11,130 nucleotides of DNA, from the NCBI GenBank assembly GCA_036741795.1, contig DAINRO010000070.1, positions 1 to 11,130 of the forward strand, in the 5' to 3' direction. Source of the stretch: DATKKM01 sp036741795. Its GTDB lineage: Bacteria > Chloroflexota > Dehalococcoidia > SM23-28-2 > RBG-16-64-32. Both the position numbers and the translations under genes were made by a program. Below, piece by piece: positions 1-5,189 of this stretch (positions are counted from its first letter, which is position 1; the number at the start of each line of letters is the position of its first letter). The notes below the pieces were generated by a model. It was not told the DNA's origin and did no database searches. It was given only the letters and a program-made list of their open reading frames with translations.

Positions 1-173
1 ACATGGTCATGAACCTCACCGACGAGGTCAAAGAGGTCCTCCTCGCCAAAGTCCCCATGGGCCGCTTCGGCAAGCCCGAGGAGGTAGCCGCCATCACTCG
101 CTTCCTCGTCACCGAGGGGCAGTACATCACCGGCGCCCAGATCAACATCAACGGCGGGATGTACATGCAGTAG
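1..173 (+). CDS. SDR-family oxidoreductase, C-terminal fragment (FabG/PhaB type)
   Basis: The start lies upstream of the window; the reading frame runs from base 3 to a TAG stop at 171-173, giving the last 56 residues. These carry the typical C-terminal end of classical short-chain dehydrogenases: a GRFGKPEEVA segment, then the YITGAQININGG strand-turn that closes the NAD(P)-binding Rossmann fold, then a MYMQ tail. This end is characteristic of 3-oxoacyl-ACP reductases (FabG) and acetoacetyl-CoA reductases (PhaB), which reduce a 3-ketoacyl thioester to the 3-hydroxyacyl form with NADPH in the cytosol. The catalytic Ser-Tyr-Lys region is outside the window, so substrate cannot be assigned. A biosynthetic thiolase lies about 5 kb downstream, which would fit a PhaA/PhaB pair, but the distance makes this only a suggestion. 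Confidence 0.85.
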   Translation, partial: MVMNLTDEVKEVLLAKVPMGRFGKPEEVAAITRFLVTEGQYITGAQININGGMYMQ

Positions 174-190
174 GGCGCCTACTCGCGCGC

Positions 191-202
191 TACAATCGAA
201 TC
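191..202 (+). promoter_or_regulatory. Candidate leaderless -10 promoter for the first DinB gene
   Basis: TACAAT at 191-196 matches the sigma70 -10 hexamer in five of six positions and ends 6 nt before the ATG at 203. No Shine-Dalgarno sequence lies between them. Transcription starting about 7 nt past the hexamer would begin at or next to the ATG, so the mRNA would be leaderless. No convincing -35 is visible 16-18 nt upstream. The same -10/N6/ATG layout recurs at 2049-2060 and, on the minus strand, at 7838-7827. Confidence 0.55.
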
Positions 203-745
203 ATGTCCCGCAGCGCAGTAGACGCCCTCGTCTACCTCCTTGACGAAGCATTCGAGGGGAAGGACGCCCCCTGGCACTCCGTCCTCGGCAACCTCGCTTC
301 CTGCACCGAGGATGACTGGCTCTGGACGCCACCCGGCGGCGCCCGCACGATCCGCGCCTTGACTGCGCACATCGGCGGGGCAGCGTATCTCTACTACGAC
401 CGCGTCTTCGGTGACTGCCAGGTCTTCGGCGAGCCGATCAGGACCTGGAACGTGGCGGCCGGCGATCTCGGGTACGGCACGGAGGACCTGCAGTCACAGG
501 CACGCCTCGAGAACGAGCCGCCGATGGCCGAGGTCGTCGCCTGGGCCGCGGAGCGCGTGCGGACCTTCCGCAACGCCGTCGCGGCGCTCGACGACGCAAG
601 GCTCGACGACGTCCGGCCCAACCACAGGGGCACACCCTGGCCGATCCGCGATTTCGTGGCGGTGCAGATCCAGCACTTCGCCTACCACGCGGGCGAGATC
701 AACCACATCCGCGCCCTCCACCAGGGCAATGACGACGCCTCCTGA
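203..745 (+). CDS. DinB/YfiT-superfamily putative metal-dependent protein (first paralogue)
   Basis: This 180-residue protein has the length and four-helix-bundle character of the DinB/YfiT superfamily. Those proteins bind a divalent metal through three histidines and include thiol-dependent transferases (bacillithiol or mycothiol type) as well as many members of unknown role. The expected ligands are visible: His56 in the TAHIGG helix and the HxxxH pair His158/His162 in QHFAYHAGEINHIR. The DDW...PPGG segment at 38-46 is shared with the next gene. The ATG at 203 is chosen because a -10 element sits 6 nt before it. The stop overlaps the next start in TGATG (743-747), so translation of the pair is coupled. 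The substrate is not predictable from sequence. The protein is complete. Confidence 0.8.
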   Translation: MSRSAVDALVYLLDEAFEGKDAPWHSVLGNLASCTEDDWLWTPPGGARTIRALTAHIGGAAYLYYDRVFGDCQVFGEPIRTWNVAAGDLGYGTEDLQSQARLENEPPMAEVVAWAAERVRTFRNAVAALDDARLDDVRPNHRGTPWPIRDFVAVQIQHFAYHAGEINHIRALHQGNDDAS

Positions 746-1263
746 TGTCACGCGTCGGGATCGAGCAGCTGATCTGGCTCATGGACCAGGCGTTCGACGC
801 GCCGGAACCCCCGTACGAGCACTCGCTTTTAGCCAATCTGCGCTCGCTGACGATCGACGACTGGCACTGGCTGCCCCCCGGCGGGGACCGGCCGATCTTC
901 GAGATCGCCGTCCACATCGGGGCCTGCAAGTTCGTCTACGAAAACCACGCCTTCGGCGACGGCTCGATGCGCTGGGACGTCCCCCGCTCGATCCCCGGCG
1001 TCGGACGCGGCGCGACACCACCGGAAATCCTGGACTGGCTGAGAGAAGCGCACGCGACCTTGCGCGCCAGCGTCGCAGCCTTGGCCGATGACGACGAGCT
1101 AACCCGGCGTCGCAACGCGAACTGGGGCGAGGAATACGAGACGCGCTGGCTAATCAAAACGATGATCGAGCACGACCTCTACCACGGCGGCGAGATCAAC
1201 CACATCCGCTCCCAGCACCAGGAGAATGACCGCTGGGAGTGGCTGCAGGACAACGCCAGGTGA
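745..1263 (+). CDS. DinB/YfiT-superfamily putative metal-dependent protein (second paralogue)
   Basis: This 172-residue paralogue of the preceding protein shares the same landmarks in the same order: a DxAF near the N-terminus, DDWxW and PPGG at about 38-47, His57 in VHIG, and His143/His147 in EHDLYHGGEINHIRSQHQ. These three histidines are the predicted metal ligands. The C-terminal GEINHIRxxHQ block is almost identical in the two proteins, whereas the middle section has diverged, so this looks like an old tandem duplication rather than a recent copy. The ATG overlaps the preceding stop by one base and its own stop overlaps the GTG of the next gene, so all three genes should be made from one mRNA. 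The enzymatic role is unknown; a heteromeric pair is possible because DinB-fold proteins often dimerise. Confidence 0.8.
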   Translation: MSRVGIEQLIWLMDQAFDAPEPPYEHSLLANLRSLTIDDWHWLPPGGDRPIFEIAVHIGACKFVYENHAFGDGSMRWDVPRSIPGVGRGATPPEILDWLREAHATLRASVAALADDDELTRRRNANWGEEYETRWLIKTMIEHDLYHGGEINHIRSQHQENDRWEWLQDNAR

Positions 1264-1532
1264 CCGACGCGCCCCCCGAGGGCACGACCCGTCCTCCCTC
1301 TGCCACCCGCATCATCCTCCTCACGCTAGTCGCTTTCGCTGCCGCAATTGCCGTCCATACTCTCCTCGGCGCAATCGGCGTCGGCGCCGACAACGCCTTC
1401 CGGCTGCTGGTCACACCGCTGATCGGCGCGGTCATCGTTTACCTCGGTCTCGCCGGATACCACACCGCCGGCCGCCTTCGCCTTGCCGCCATGGTCGGCG
1501 TCCTGCTCCTGGTATTCTCGGGAGCCTCTTGA
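1260..1532 (+). CDS. Small membrane protein, unknown function
   Basis: I chose the GTG at 1260 because it forms a four-base GTGA overlap with the stop of the preceding DinB gene, a classic translational-coupling arrangement. An in-frame ATG at 1239 would instead overlap by 25 bases. The 90-residue product has a polar, proline-rich N-terminus (about 1-16) and three hydrophobic stretches at about 17-41, 47-67 and 73-88, with arginines at 11, 17, 48, 72 and 74 flanking them. It is most likely an inner-membrane protein with two or three helices. I do not recognise a family. Position in the cassette suggests joint expression with the DinB pair but says nothing firm about function. The gene ends at 1532, followed by a non-coding stretch. 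Confidence 0.6.
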   Translation: MTDAPPEGTTRPPSATRIILLTLVAFAAAIAVHTLLGAIGVGADNAFRLLVTPLIGAVIVYLGLAGYHTAGRLRLAAMVGVLLLVFSGAS

Positions 1533-1770
1533 AACACTTCCGTTACGTGTTCTTAACTTTGCTCCCGTCGCTCTAGACCCTTGTCGTTTTTGGGCGTTTC
1601 CGGGCGTCGATCACAGCTCTTTCAGCGATCGCGGGACGAACCCCTCGGTCTCCACGTCTGTGGCTGACCGACTATAGGACAGCACGGCTTACGCGGCTTG
1701 TGATTCTGACATCATCTTCCTAAACTGCCCCGTGCTGAGTCGCTAATTCGGGGGTTTGGCAGGAGGTGCC
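1533..1770. other. Non-coding spacer between the DinB cassette and the 85-residue orphan
   Basis: This 238-base stretch has no reading frame with plausible coding character and is visibly less GC-rich than the flanks. Its 3' part holds the promoter and ribosome binding site of the next gene. A weak inverted repeat (AACAC...GTGTT, about 1535-1553, nine-base loop) lies just after the DinB cassette but lacks a U-tract, so I do not call it a terminator. I see no tRNA or recognisable structured RNA here. Confidence 0.5.
1698..1726 (+). promoter_or_regulatory. Sigma70-type promoter for the 85-residue orphan gene
   Basis: TTGTGA (1698-1703), an exact 17-nt spacer, and TAAACT (1721-1726). Each hexamer matches consensus at four of six positions, including the most important T, A and final T of the -10. 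Transcription would start near 1733, leaving a leader of about 38 nt that contains the Shine-Dalgarno at 1761-1766. Confidence 0.55.
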
Positions 1771-2028
1771 ATGAACGAATCGCAAGCACAGCGAACTGGC
1801 TGCCTGGACCGCATTACAATGCGGCAACGGCAGGCGACGGAACTTTGCATCCAGGTCAAACTGGAGGCCGAAGGGATCGAGGACAACCAACTTCTCGCCG
1901 AGGCAGAGAAGACCCTCGATAACGCCGTCCACGAGCTGGAACACGCGAAGCGCGTGCTCGTCGGAGCGCACACCACCCAGGTCTGGGGTCCCGACCCGCT
2001 CGACATCTACGCCACCGTAATCGGATAG
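1771..2028 (+). CDS. Small hypothetical protein (85 residues), helical
   Basis: The ATG at 1771 is preceded by a perfect AGGAGG (1761-1766, four-base spacer) and a good promoter at 1698-1726; a TTG at 1756 is in frame but would sit upstream of this ribosome binding site. The product is acidic and rich in Glu, Gln, Ala and Leu, with a long amphipathic helix predicted at about 18-64, possibly a short coiled coil. It has two cysteines (11 and 26), no signal peptide and no membrane segment, and ends in a Trp-Gly-Pro-Asp-Pro turn followed by a short hydrophobic tail. I do not recognise the family. The strong ribosome binding site and dedicated promoter argue that it is a real, independently expressed gene rather than a chance frame. 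Confidence 0.6.
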   Translation: MNESQAQRTGCLDRITMRQRQATELCIQVKLEAEGIEDNQLLAEAEKTLDNAVHELEHAKRVLVGAHTTQVWGPDPLDIYATVIG

Positions 2029-2048
2029 CCCCACCTCGGGTCGCGCCG

Positions 2049-2060
2049 TAGAATCGGCGC
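2049..2060 (+). promoter_or_regulatory. Candidate leaderless -10 promoter for the glycosylase gene
   Basis: TAGAAT (2049-2054) ends 6 nt before the ATG at 2061, with no Shine-Dalgarno in between. The layout matches that at 191-202. A -35 is not evident. Because the upstream orphan ends at 2028, a separate transcript for the glycosylase is plausible. Confidence 0.55.
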
Positions 2061-2738
2061 ATGTCTCTGGCCTACGACCGCGCCAAAGCCGTCAAACACG
2101 TCCGGAAATCCGACCCCGAACTGGCGCGAGTCATGGACGCCATCGGCCCGTTCGACCTGGAGCCCCGCGGCGGCGCGTTCAAGTCCCTCTCGAGGGCCAT
2201 CTTCTTCCAGCAACTGGCCGGTCCCGCGGCCCGTGCCATCATGGGGCGCACCCTCGCTGCCCTCGGCACCGACGAGGACACCTGGTACTCGCCCGAGCAA
2301 ATGATCGTCGCGGGGGAGGAGGAGATGCGCGCTGCCGGTCTCTCCCGGATGAAGCTCGTCTACCTCCGCGACCTCGCGGAGCACTTCGCCGACGGACGCC
2401 TGTCCGAGGACGACTTCCACCACCTCGACGACGAAGCGGTAATCCAGCGCGCCTCGATGGTCAAAGGGATTGGCCGCTGGACTGCCGAGATGTTCCTCAT
2501 GTTCACGCTCGGTCGCCCGGACGTCCTGCCCGTGGACGACCTCGGCGTACGCAACGGCATGCGCATCACCTACGGCCTCGACGAACCGCCGAAACCCGAC
2601 AAGATGCGCGAGATCGCCGAACCATGGCAGCCCTACCGCAGCGTTGGCACCTGGTACATGTGGCGCGCCCTCGGCGTCGATGTTCCCGAGCAAGGCCGCG
2701 GCTACAAGCCCGAGGACGAAAAGCTCTACGAGCCCTAG
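2061..2738 (+). CDS. DNA-3-methyladenine glycosylase II, AlkA-like (HhH-GPD superfamily)
   Basis: This 225-residue protein matches the short, core-only form of the AlkA family, which excises 3-methyladenine and other alkylated bases to start base excision repair. Landmarks: a helical N-terminal region with FKSLSRAIFFQQLA (40-53), the usual entry to the HhH-GPD domain; RAAGLSRMKLVYLRDLA (90-106); the helix-hairpin-helix at about 133-143 with GIGRWTAE; and the PVDDLGV motif at 157-163, whose second aspartate (Asp160) is the expected catalytic residue. There are no C-terminal cysteines for an iron-sulphur cluster, which separates it from Nth and MutY. It lacks the N-terminal extra domain of E. 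coli AlkA, as many bacterial homologues do. The gene probably has its own leaderless promoter and its stop overlaps the stop of the convergent HxlR gene. Confidence 0.9.
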   Translation: MSLAYDRAKAVKHVRKSDPELARVMDAIGPFDLEPRGGAFKSLSRAIFFQQLAGPAARAIMGRTLAALGTDEDTWYSPEQMIVAGEEEMRAAGLSRMKLVYLRDLAEHFADGRLSEDDFHHLDDEAVIQRASMVKGIGRWTAEMFLMFTLGRPDVLPVDDLGVRNGMRITYGLDEPPKPDKMREIAEPWQPYRSVGTWYMWRALGVDVPEQGRGYKPEDEKLYEP

Positions 2739-3097
2739 CGGCGCTTAAGCATTTCGGCGAGGGGGCGATCTGTATTTCTGCCCTCGTGAGTGGTGCCCCA
2801 CGTATACATGGCGCGGAGCACCCGGCGGAAGTCCTCGCCCTTCTCGGTTAGCCGGTACTCCGCACGCGGTGGATGGTCGCTATAGAAGAAACGCTCGACG
2901 AAACCTCGCTGCTCGAGCTTCTTCAAACGGTCTGACAGGAGGTTCGTGGAGATCCCGGCGCAACTTTCGAGGAGTTCGCTGTAACGGGTGTAGCCCAGCG
3001 AGATGTCGCGCAAGACGAGGACCGTCCAGCGGTCCCCGACAATGTCCAGCGTGCGCGCGATAGGGCAGAGTTCCTGGGAGTCGTATGTTCGTGCCAT
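2735..3097 (-). CDS. HxlR-family winged-helix transcriptional regulator
   Basis: The product of the ATG at 3097 has 120 residues, standard for the family. HxlR-type regulators are dimeric winged-helix DNA-binding proteins, often repressors that respond to aldehydes, quinones or other reactive compounds through a conserved N-terminal cysteine. Visible features are ELCPIARTLDIVGDRW (9-24, with Cys11 in the position of the redox-active cysteine of related regulators), the recognition region SELLESCAGISTNLLSDRLKKLE, and the wing RAEYRLTEKGE. I reject an in-frame ATG at 3136 because it lies upstream of a very good promoter (-35 at 3136-3131, -10 at 3113-3108) and inside the operator palindrome. 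It is divergent from a thioesterase-exporter pair, which is the likely target along with itself. Its stop shares CTAG with the stop of the convergent glycosylase. Confidence 0.88.
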   Translation of the reverse strand: MARTYDSQELCPIARTLDIVGDRWTVLVLRDISLGYTRYSELLESCAGISTNLLSDRLKKLEQRGFVERFFYSDHPPRAEYRLTEKGEDFRRVLRAMYTWGTTHEGRNTDRPLAEMLKRR

Positions 3098-3107
3098 TGT
3101 GACTTGC

Positions 3108-3136
3108 ATCATATATAGCGACTTGACAATCGTCAA
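3108..3136 (-). promoter_or_regulatory. Promoter of the HxlR gene
   Basis: On the minus strand TTGACG (3136-3131), an exact 17-nt spacer and TATGAT (3113-3108); each hexamer matches consensus at five of six positions. The ATG at 3097 lies 10 nt beyond the -10, so the transcript would have a leader of only about 3 nt, effectively leaderless. The -35 is part of the palindrome at 3121-3138. Confidence 0.7.
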
Positions 3137-3138
3137 GT
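3121..3138. promoter_or_regulatory. 18-bp palindromic operator, probable HxlR binding site
   Basis: ACTTGAC-AATC-GTCAAGT is a perfect inverted repeat with seven-base arms and a four-base spacer, placed between the divergent HxlR and thioesterase genes. It contains a plus-strand -35 (TTGACA, 3123-3128) and a minus-strand -35 (TTGACG, 3136-3131). A dimer bound here would block both promoters. Related half-sites occur at 3102-3106 (ACTTG) and 3150-3155 (CTTGAC). Confidence 0.65.
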
Positions 3139-3152
3139 GTGGGCAGTAGCTT
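3123..3152 (+). promoter_or_regulatory. Candidate promoter of the thioesterase-exporter operon
   Basis: A consensus TTGACA (3123-3128) is followed after 18 nt by TAGCTT (3147-3152), which keeps the T-A...T core of a -10. Transcription would start near 3159 and leave room for the strong GGAGGT ribosome binding site at 3170-3175. An alternative -10, TATAGT at 3161-3166, has no good -35 and would start the transcript inside the ribosome binding site. Confidence 0.45.
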
Positions 3153-3181
3153 GACTTTCATATAGTAACGGAGGTAAAGAC

Positions 3182-3643
3182 ATGCAATCAGTCGCGGAAA
3201 GCATCCTGGCAGGCGAACTCGAGCCGCCCCCGGTGGCGAAACTGATCGGGTTCAAAATTCGTTCGGTTGAGCGCGGACGCTCCACCCTCGAGCTGGAGGT
3301 TGGGTCCCGGCACTGGAACCCGATGGGAGGGCTTCATGGTGGCATTCTCTGCGATTTGACGGACGCCGCCATGGGGATCGCCTATGCTTCGACCCTGGGC
3401 GAGGGTGAAACGTTCGCGACCGTCGAGTTGAAGATCAACTTCTTGAGGCCCTTCAGGGAAGGGTTGCTCATCGCTGAAGGGTCAGTCGTCAGCAAGGGCC
3501 GGTCCATCGGCTACACCGAGGCCGAGGTACGAGACGAAGGCGGGAGCTTGATCGCCAAGGCAAGCAGCACCTGCAAGACGCTGGGAGGGCGGCCAGGTGA
3601 CCCGGACGCAGTTGCCGTCGAGACCGGAAGCCGCTCGGGGTAA
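3182..3643 (+). CDS. PaaI-like hotdog-fold acyl-CoA thioesterase
   Basis: This 153-residue protein belongs to the 4HBT/PaaI hotdog thioesterases, which hydrolyse acyl- or aryl-CoA thioesters to free acid and CoA. The active-site pattern is clear: Asn46, His52-Gly-Gly and Asp61 within WNPMGGLHGGILCDLTDAA, with the same 6- and 9-residue spacings as Asn33, His39 and Asp48 of E. coli PaaI. The later strand ATVELKINFLRPF (about 80-92) is the second typical block. The C-terminal tail after about residue 137 is polar and probably disordered. The ATG at 3182 follows GGAGGT (3170-3175) at ideal distance. Six bases separate its stop from the GTG of the exporter gene, so the two are very likely co-transcribed from the promoter next to the HxlR operator. 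The natural substrate is unknown. Confidence 0.88.
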   Translation: MQSVAESILAGELEPPPVAKLIGFKIRSVERGRSTLELEVGSRHWNPMGGLHGGILCDLTDAAMGIAYASTLGEGETFATVELKINFLRPFREGLLIAEGSVVSKGRSIGYTEAEVRDEGGSLIAKASSTCKTLGGRPGDPDAVAVETGSRSG

Positions 3644-3649
3644 GATACA

Positions 3650-5128
3650 GTGACCGTGAACGCCGTGGCCGCAGTCCAACCTGCTCCAGCCTGGGACGCC
3701 CGGCACGCCTGGCTCACCCTCGGCACGACCAGTGTCGCCGTCTTCGCCGCCTCTCTCGACACCAGCATCATGTTCATGGCGTTCCCGGACATCGGCCGTA
3801 CGTTTCCCGACGTCACCCGTGCCGACCTATCGTGGGTCATCAACGCCTACACCATCGTCTTCGCAGCGCTACTCGTGCCATCGGGCCGACTCGCCGATAG
3901 AGTTGGCCGCAAGAAGGTCTTCTTCACGGGACTCGCCATTTTCGTCGCGTCATCAGCCTTATGCGGGGCCGCCCCAAGCGTCGAGGCTCTGATCGGCGCC
4001 CGCGTCCTCCAGGCGGTCGGAGGCGCGCTGCTCTTCCCCGCTTCCCTGGCGCTCGTCCTCAACGAGTTTCCGCAGTCGAAGCGTGCCGCCGCCATCGGCG
4101 CCTGGAGCGCGGTCGGCGCCCTCGCCGCCGCCCTCGGGCCGTCGTTCGGCGGCATCATCATCGACCTATTGGACTGGCGGTGGGCGTTCTACATCAACAT
4201 CCCTGTCGGAATATTTGCCTTTGCCACCGGCTACCGCCTCCTTCGCGAATCCCGCGCTGACGATCCGGGCGACCAGCCTGACCTCGTCGGCGTGCCGCTG
4301 CTCATTGTTGGCGTCGGCGGCCTCGCGCTCGGTATCGTCCAGAGCGAGGAGTGGGGGTGGACCGATCCGCGCACCCTCGGCTCCTTTGCGGTGGCCGCCG
4401 CGTTCCTGGCACTGTTCGTCCTCCGCTGCGCCACCCATCCCGCTCCGACCCTGGACCTGACCCTGTTCCGCGAGCACAACTTCCGTCTCGCTAACGTCGC
4501 GACATTCGCCTTCGCCATCTCGTTCTCGGCGATGTTCTTCGGCCTCGTTCAGTTTCTGGTCTACGTCTGGGAGTACTCGATCCTGGAGGCGGGGTTCAGC
4601 ATCTGGCCAGGCCCGCTGACGGCTTCGGTTGTCGCCGTGATCAGCAGTCGCTATACCGACCGCATCGGCTATCGCGTGATGCTGCCCGCCGGTTCCATCC
4701 TCTTCATCGCCGGCAGCCTGTGGCTAATGCTGTTCGCGGAAACTGACCCCGACTTCATACGAGTCTGGATCCCCAGCGCTCTCCTCACCGGGTTTGGCGT
4801 TGGCCTTGCTATGCCCTCGCTTTCAAGCGCCGCCGTCCGTGGACTACCGCCCAACCGCTACGCCGTAGGCAGCGCCGTCAACCAGACCATCCGCACCATC
4901 GGCTCTGTTTTCGGGGTCGCCCTCGCCGTCGCCATCCTCGGCCAGCCCACGCCCGCAGAAGTCCTCGAGGCTTTCGACCGCATCTGGCTTCTCCTCATCG
5001 TCGGCGCAGCGACGGCTGGGATGGTCTCCCTGTTCCTCCGGCAGCCGGTTTCTTCAGTCCCTGGCGTGCCGGGCGCGGTGGCCACACCTTCGTCAGCAGT
5101 TGCCCCTGAGAGCGCCGGCGGAAGCTAA
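3650..5128 (+). CDS. MFS exporter, DHA2 (EmrB/QacA) family, about 14 transmembrane helices
   Basis: This 492-residue inner-membrane protein has the length and motifs of the 14-helix drug:proton antiporters. Visible are motif D1 in helix 1 (LDTSIMFMAFPDI, about 36-48, with Asp37), the WVINAYTI helix 2, motif A GRLADRVGRKK (79-89), motif B around Arg118 (GARVLQAVGGALLFP), and the antiporter motif C ending in GPSFGG (163-168) followed by DWRWAFYINIPVG. The C-terminus from about 468 is Pro/Ser/Ala-rich and cytosolic. Starts at GTG 3650 and GTG 3656 are both possible. Placement directly behind the thioesterase and an HxlR regulator suggests inducible export of a toxic organic compound or of the acid released by the thioesterase; the substrate cannot be read from sequence. 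Confidence 0.9.
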   Translation: MTVNAVAAVQPAPAWDARHAWLTLGTTSVAVFAASLDTSIMFMAFPDIGRTFPDVTRADLSWVINAYTIVFAALLVPSGRLADRVGRKKVFFTGLAIFVASSALCGAAPSVEALIGARVLQAVGGALLFPASLALVLNEFPQSKRAAAIGAWSAVGALAAALGPSFGGIIIDLLDWRWAFYINIPVGIFAFATGYRLLRESRADDPGDQPDLVGVPLLIVGVGGLALGIVQSEEWGWTDPRTLGSFAVAAAFLALFVLRCATHPAPTLDLTLFREHNFRLANVATFAFAISFSAMFFGLVQFLVYVWEYSILEAGFSIWPGPLTASVVAVISSRYTDRIGYRVMLPAGSILFIAGSLWLMLFAETDPDFIRVWIPSALLTGFGVGLAMPSLSSAAVRGLPPNRYAVGSAVNQTIRTIGSVFGVALAVAILGQPTPAEVLEAFDRIWLLLIVGAATAGMVSLFLRQPVSSVPGVPGAVATPSSAVAPESAGGS

Positions 5129-5143
5129 CGAGGCGGCGGTATG

Positions 5144-5156
5144 TCCGACCGTCGGA
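5144..5156. promoter_or_regulatory. Palindromic operator candidate upstream of the thiolase gene
   Basis: TCCGAC-C-GTCGGA is a perfect 13-bp inverted repeat, within a 19-bp imperfect palindrome (ATGTCCGACCGTCGGATAT, 5141-5159). It directly abuts a TATGAT -10 hexamer (5157-5162). No -35 is visible at the expected place, so it may be the site of a repressor or activator. A hairpin with a one-base loop is unfavourable, so I do not read it as a terminator for the exporter gene. Confidence 0.5.
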
Positions 5157-5162
5157 TATGAT
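5157..5162 (+). promoter_or_regulatory. -10 element of the thiolase promoter
   Basis: TATGAT matches the -10 consensus at five of six positions and lies 27 nt upstream of the ATG, leaving space for the GGAGGAG ribosome binding site at 5180-5186. The region 17 nt upstream is CGGCGG, not a -35, which suggests dependence on a regulator at the adjoining palindrome. Confidence 0.45.
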
Positions 5163-5189
5163 AAGTAGACAAGAACCACGGAGGAGATC

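Noticed and set aside
411..1091. A 226-residue plus-strand open frame crossing both DinB genes
   Set aside because: It is in another frame of two well-supported DinB genes and its product is a low-complexity Arg/Ser/Pro/Thr-rich sequence typical of out-of-frame high-GC DNA.
1535..1553. Possible terminator after the DinB cassette
   Set aside because: The stem has only five A/C-containing pairs with a nine-base loop and no U-tract follows.
1533..1770. tRNA or other structured RNA in the largest gap
   Set aside because: No cloverleaf arms, TTCGA-type T-loop or CCA end could be found on either strand by eye.
2007..2693. A 228-residue minus-strand open frame opposite the glycosylase
   Set aside because: It is antisense to a complete AlkA-type gene with intact catalytic motif, and no known domain is visible.
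3098..3136. Longer N-terminus of the HxlR protein
   Set aside because: The extra start codons lie upstream of or within the mapped promoter hexamers, so the transcript would not include them; the family normally begins near the ATG at 3097.
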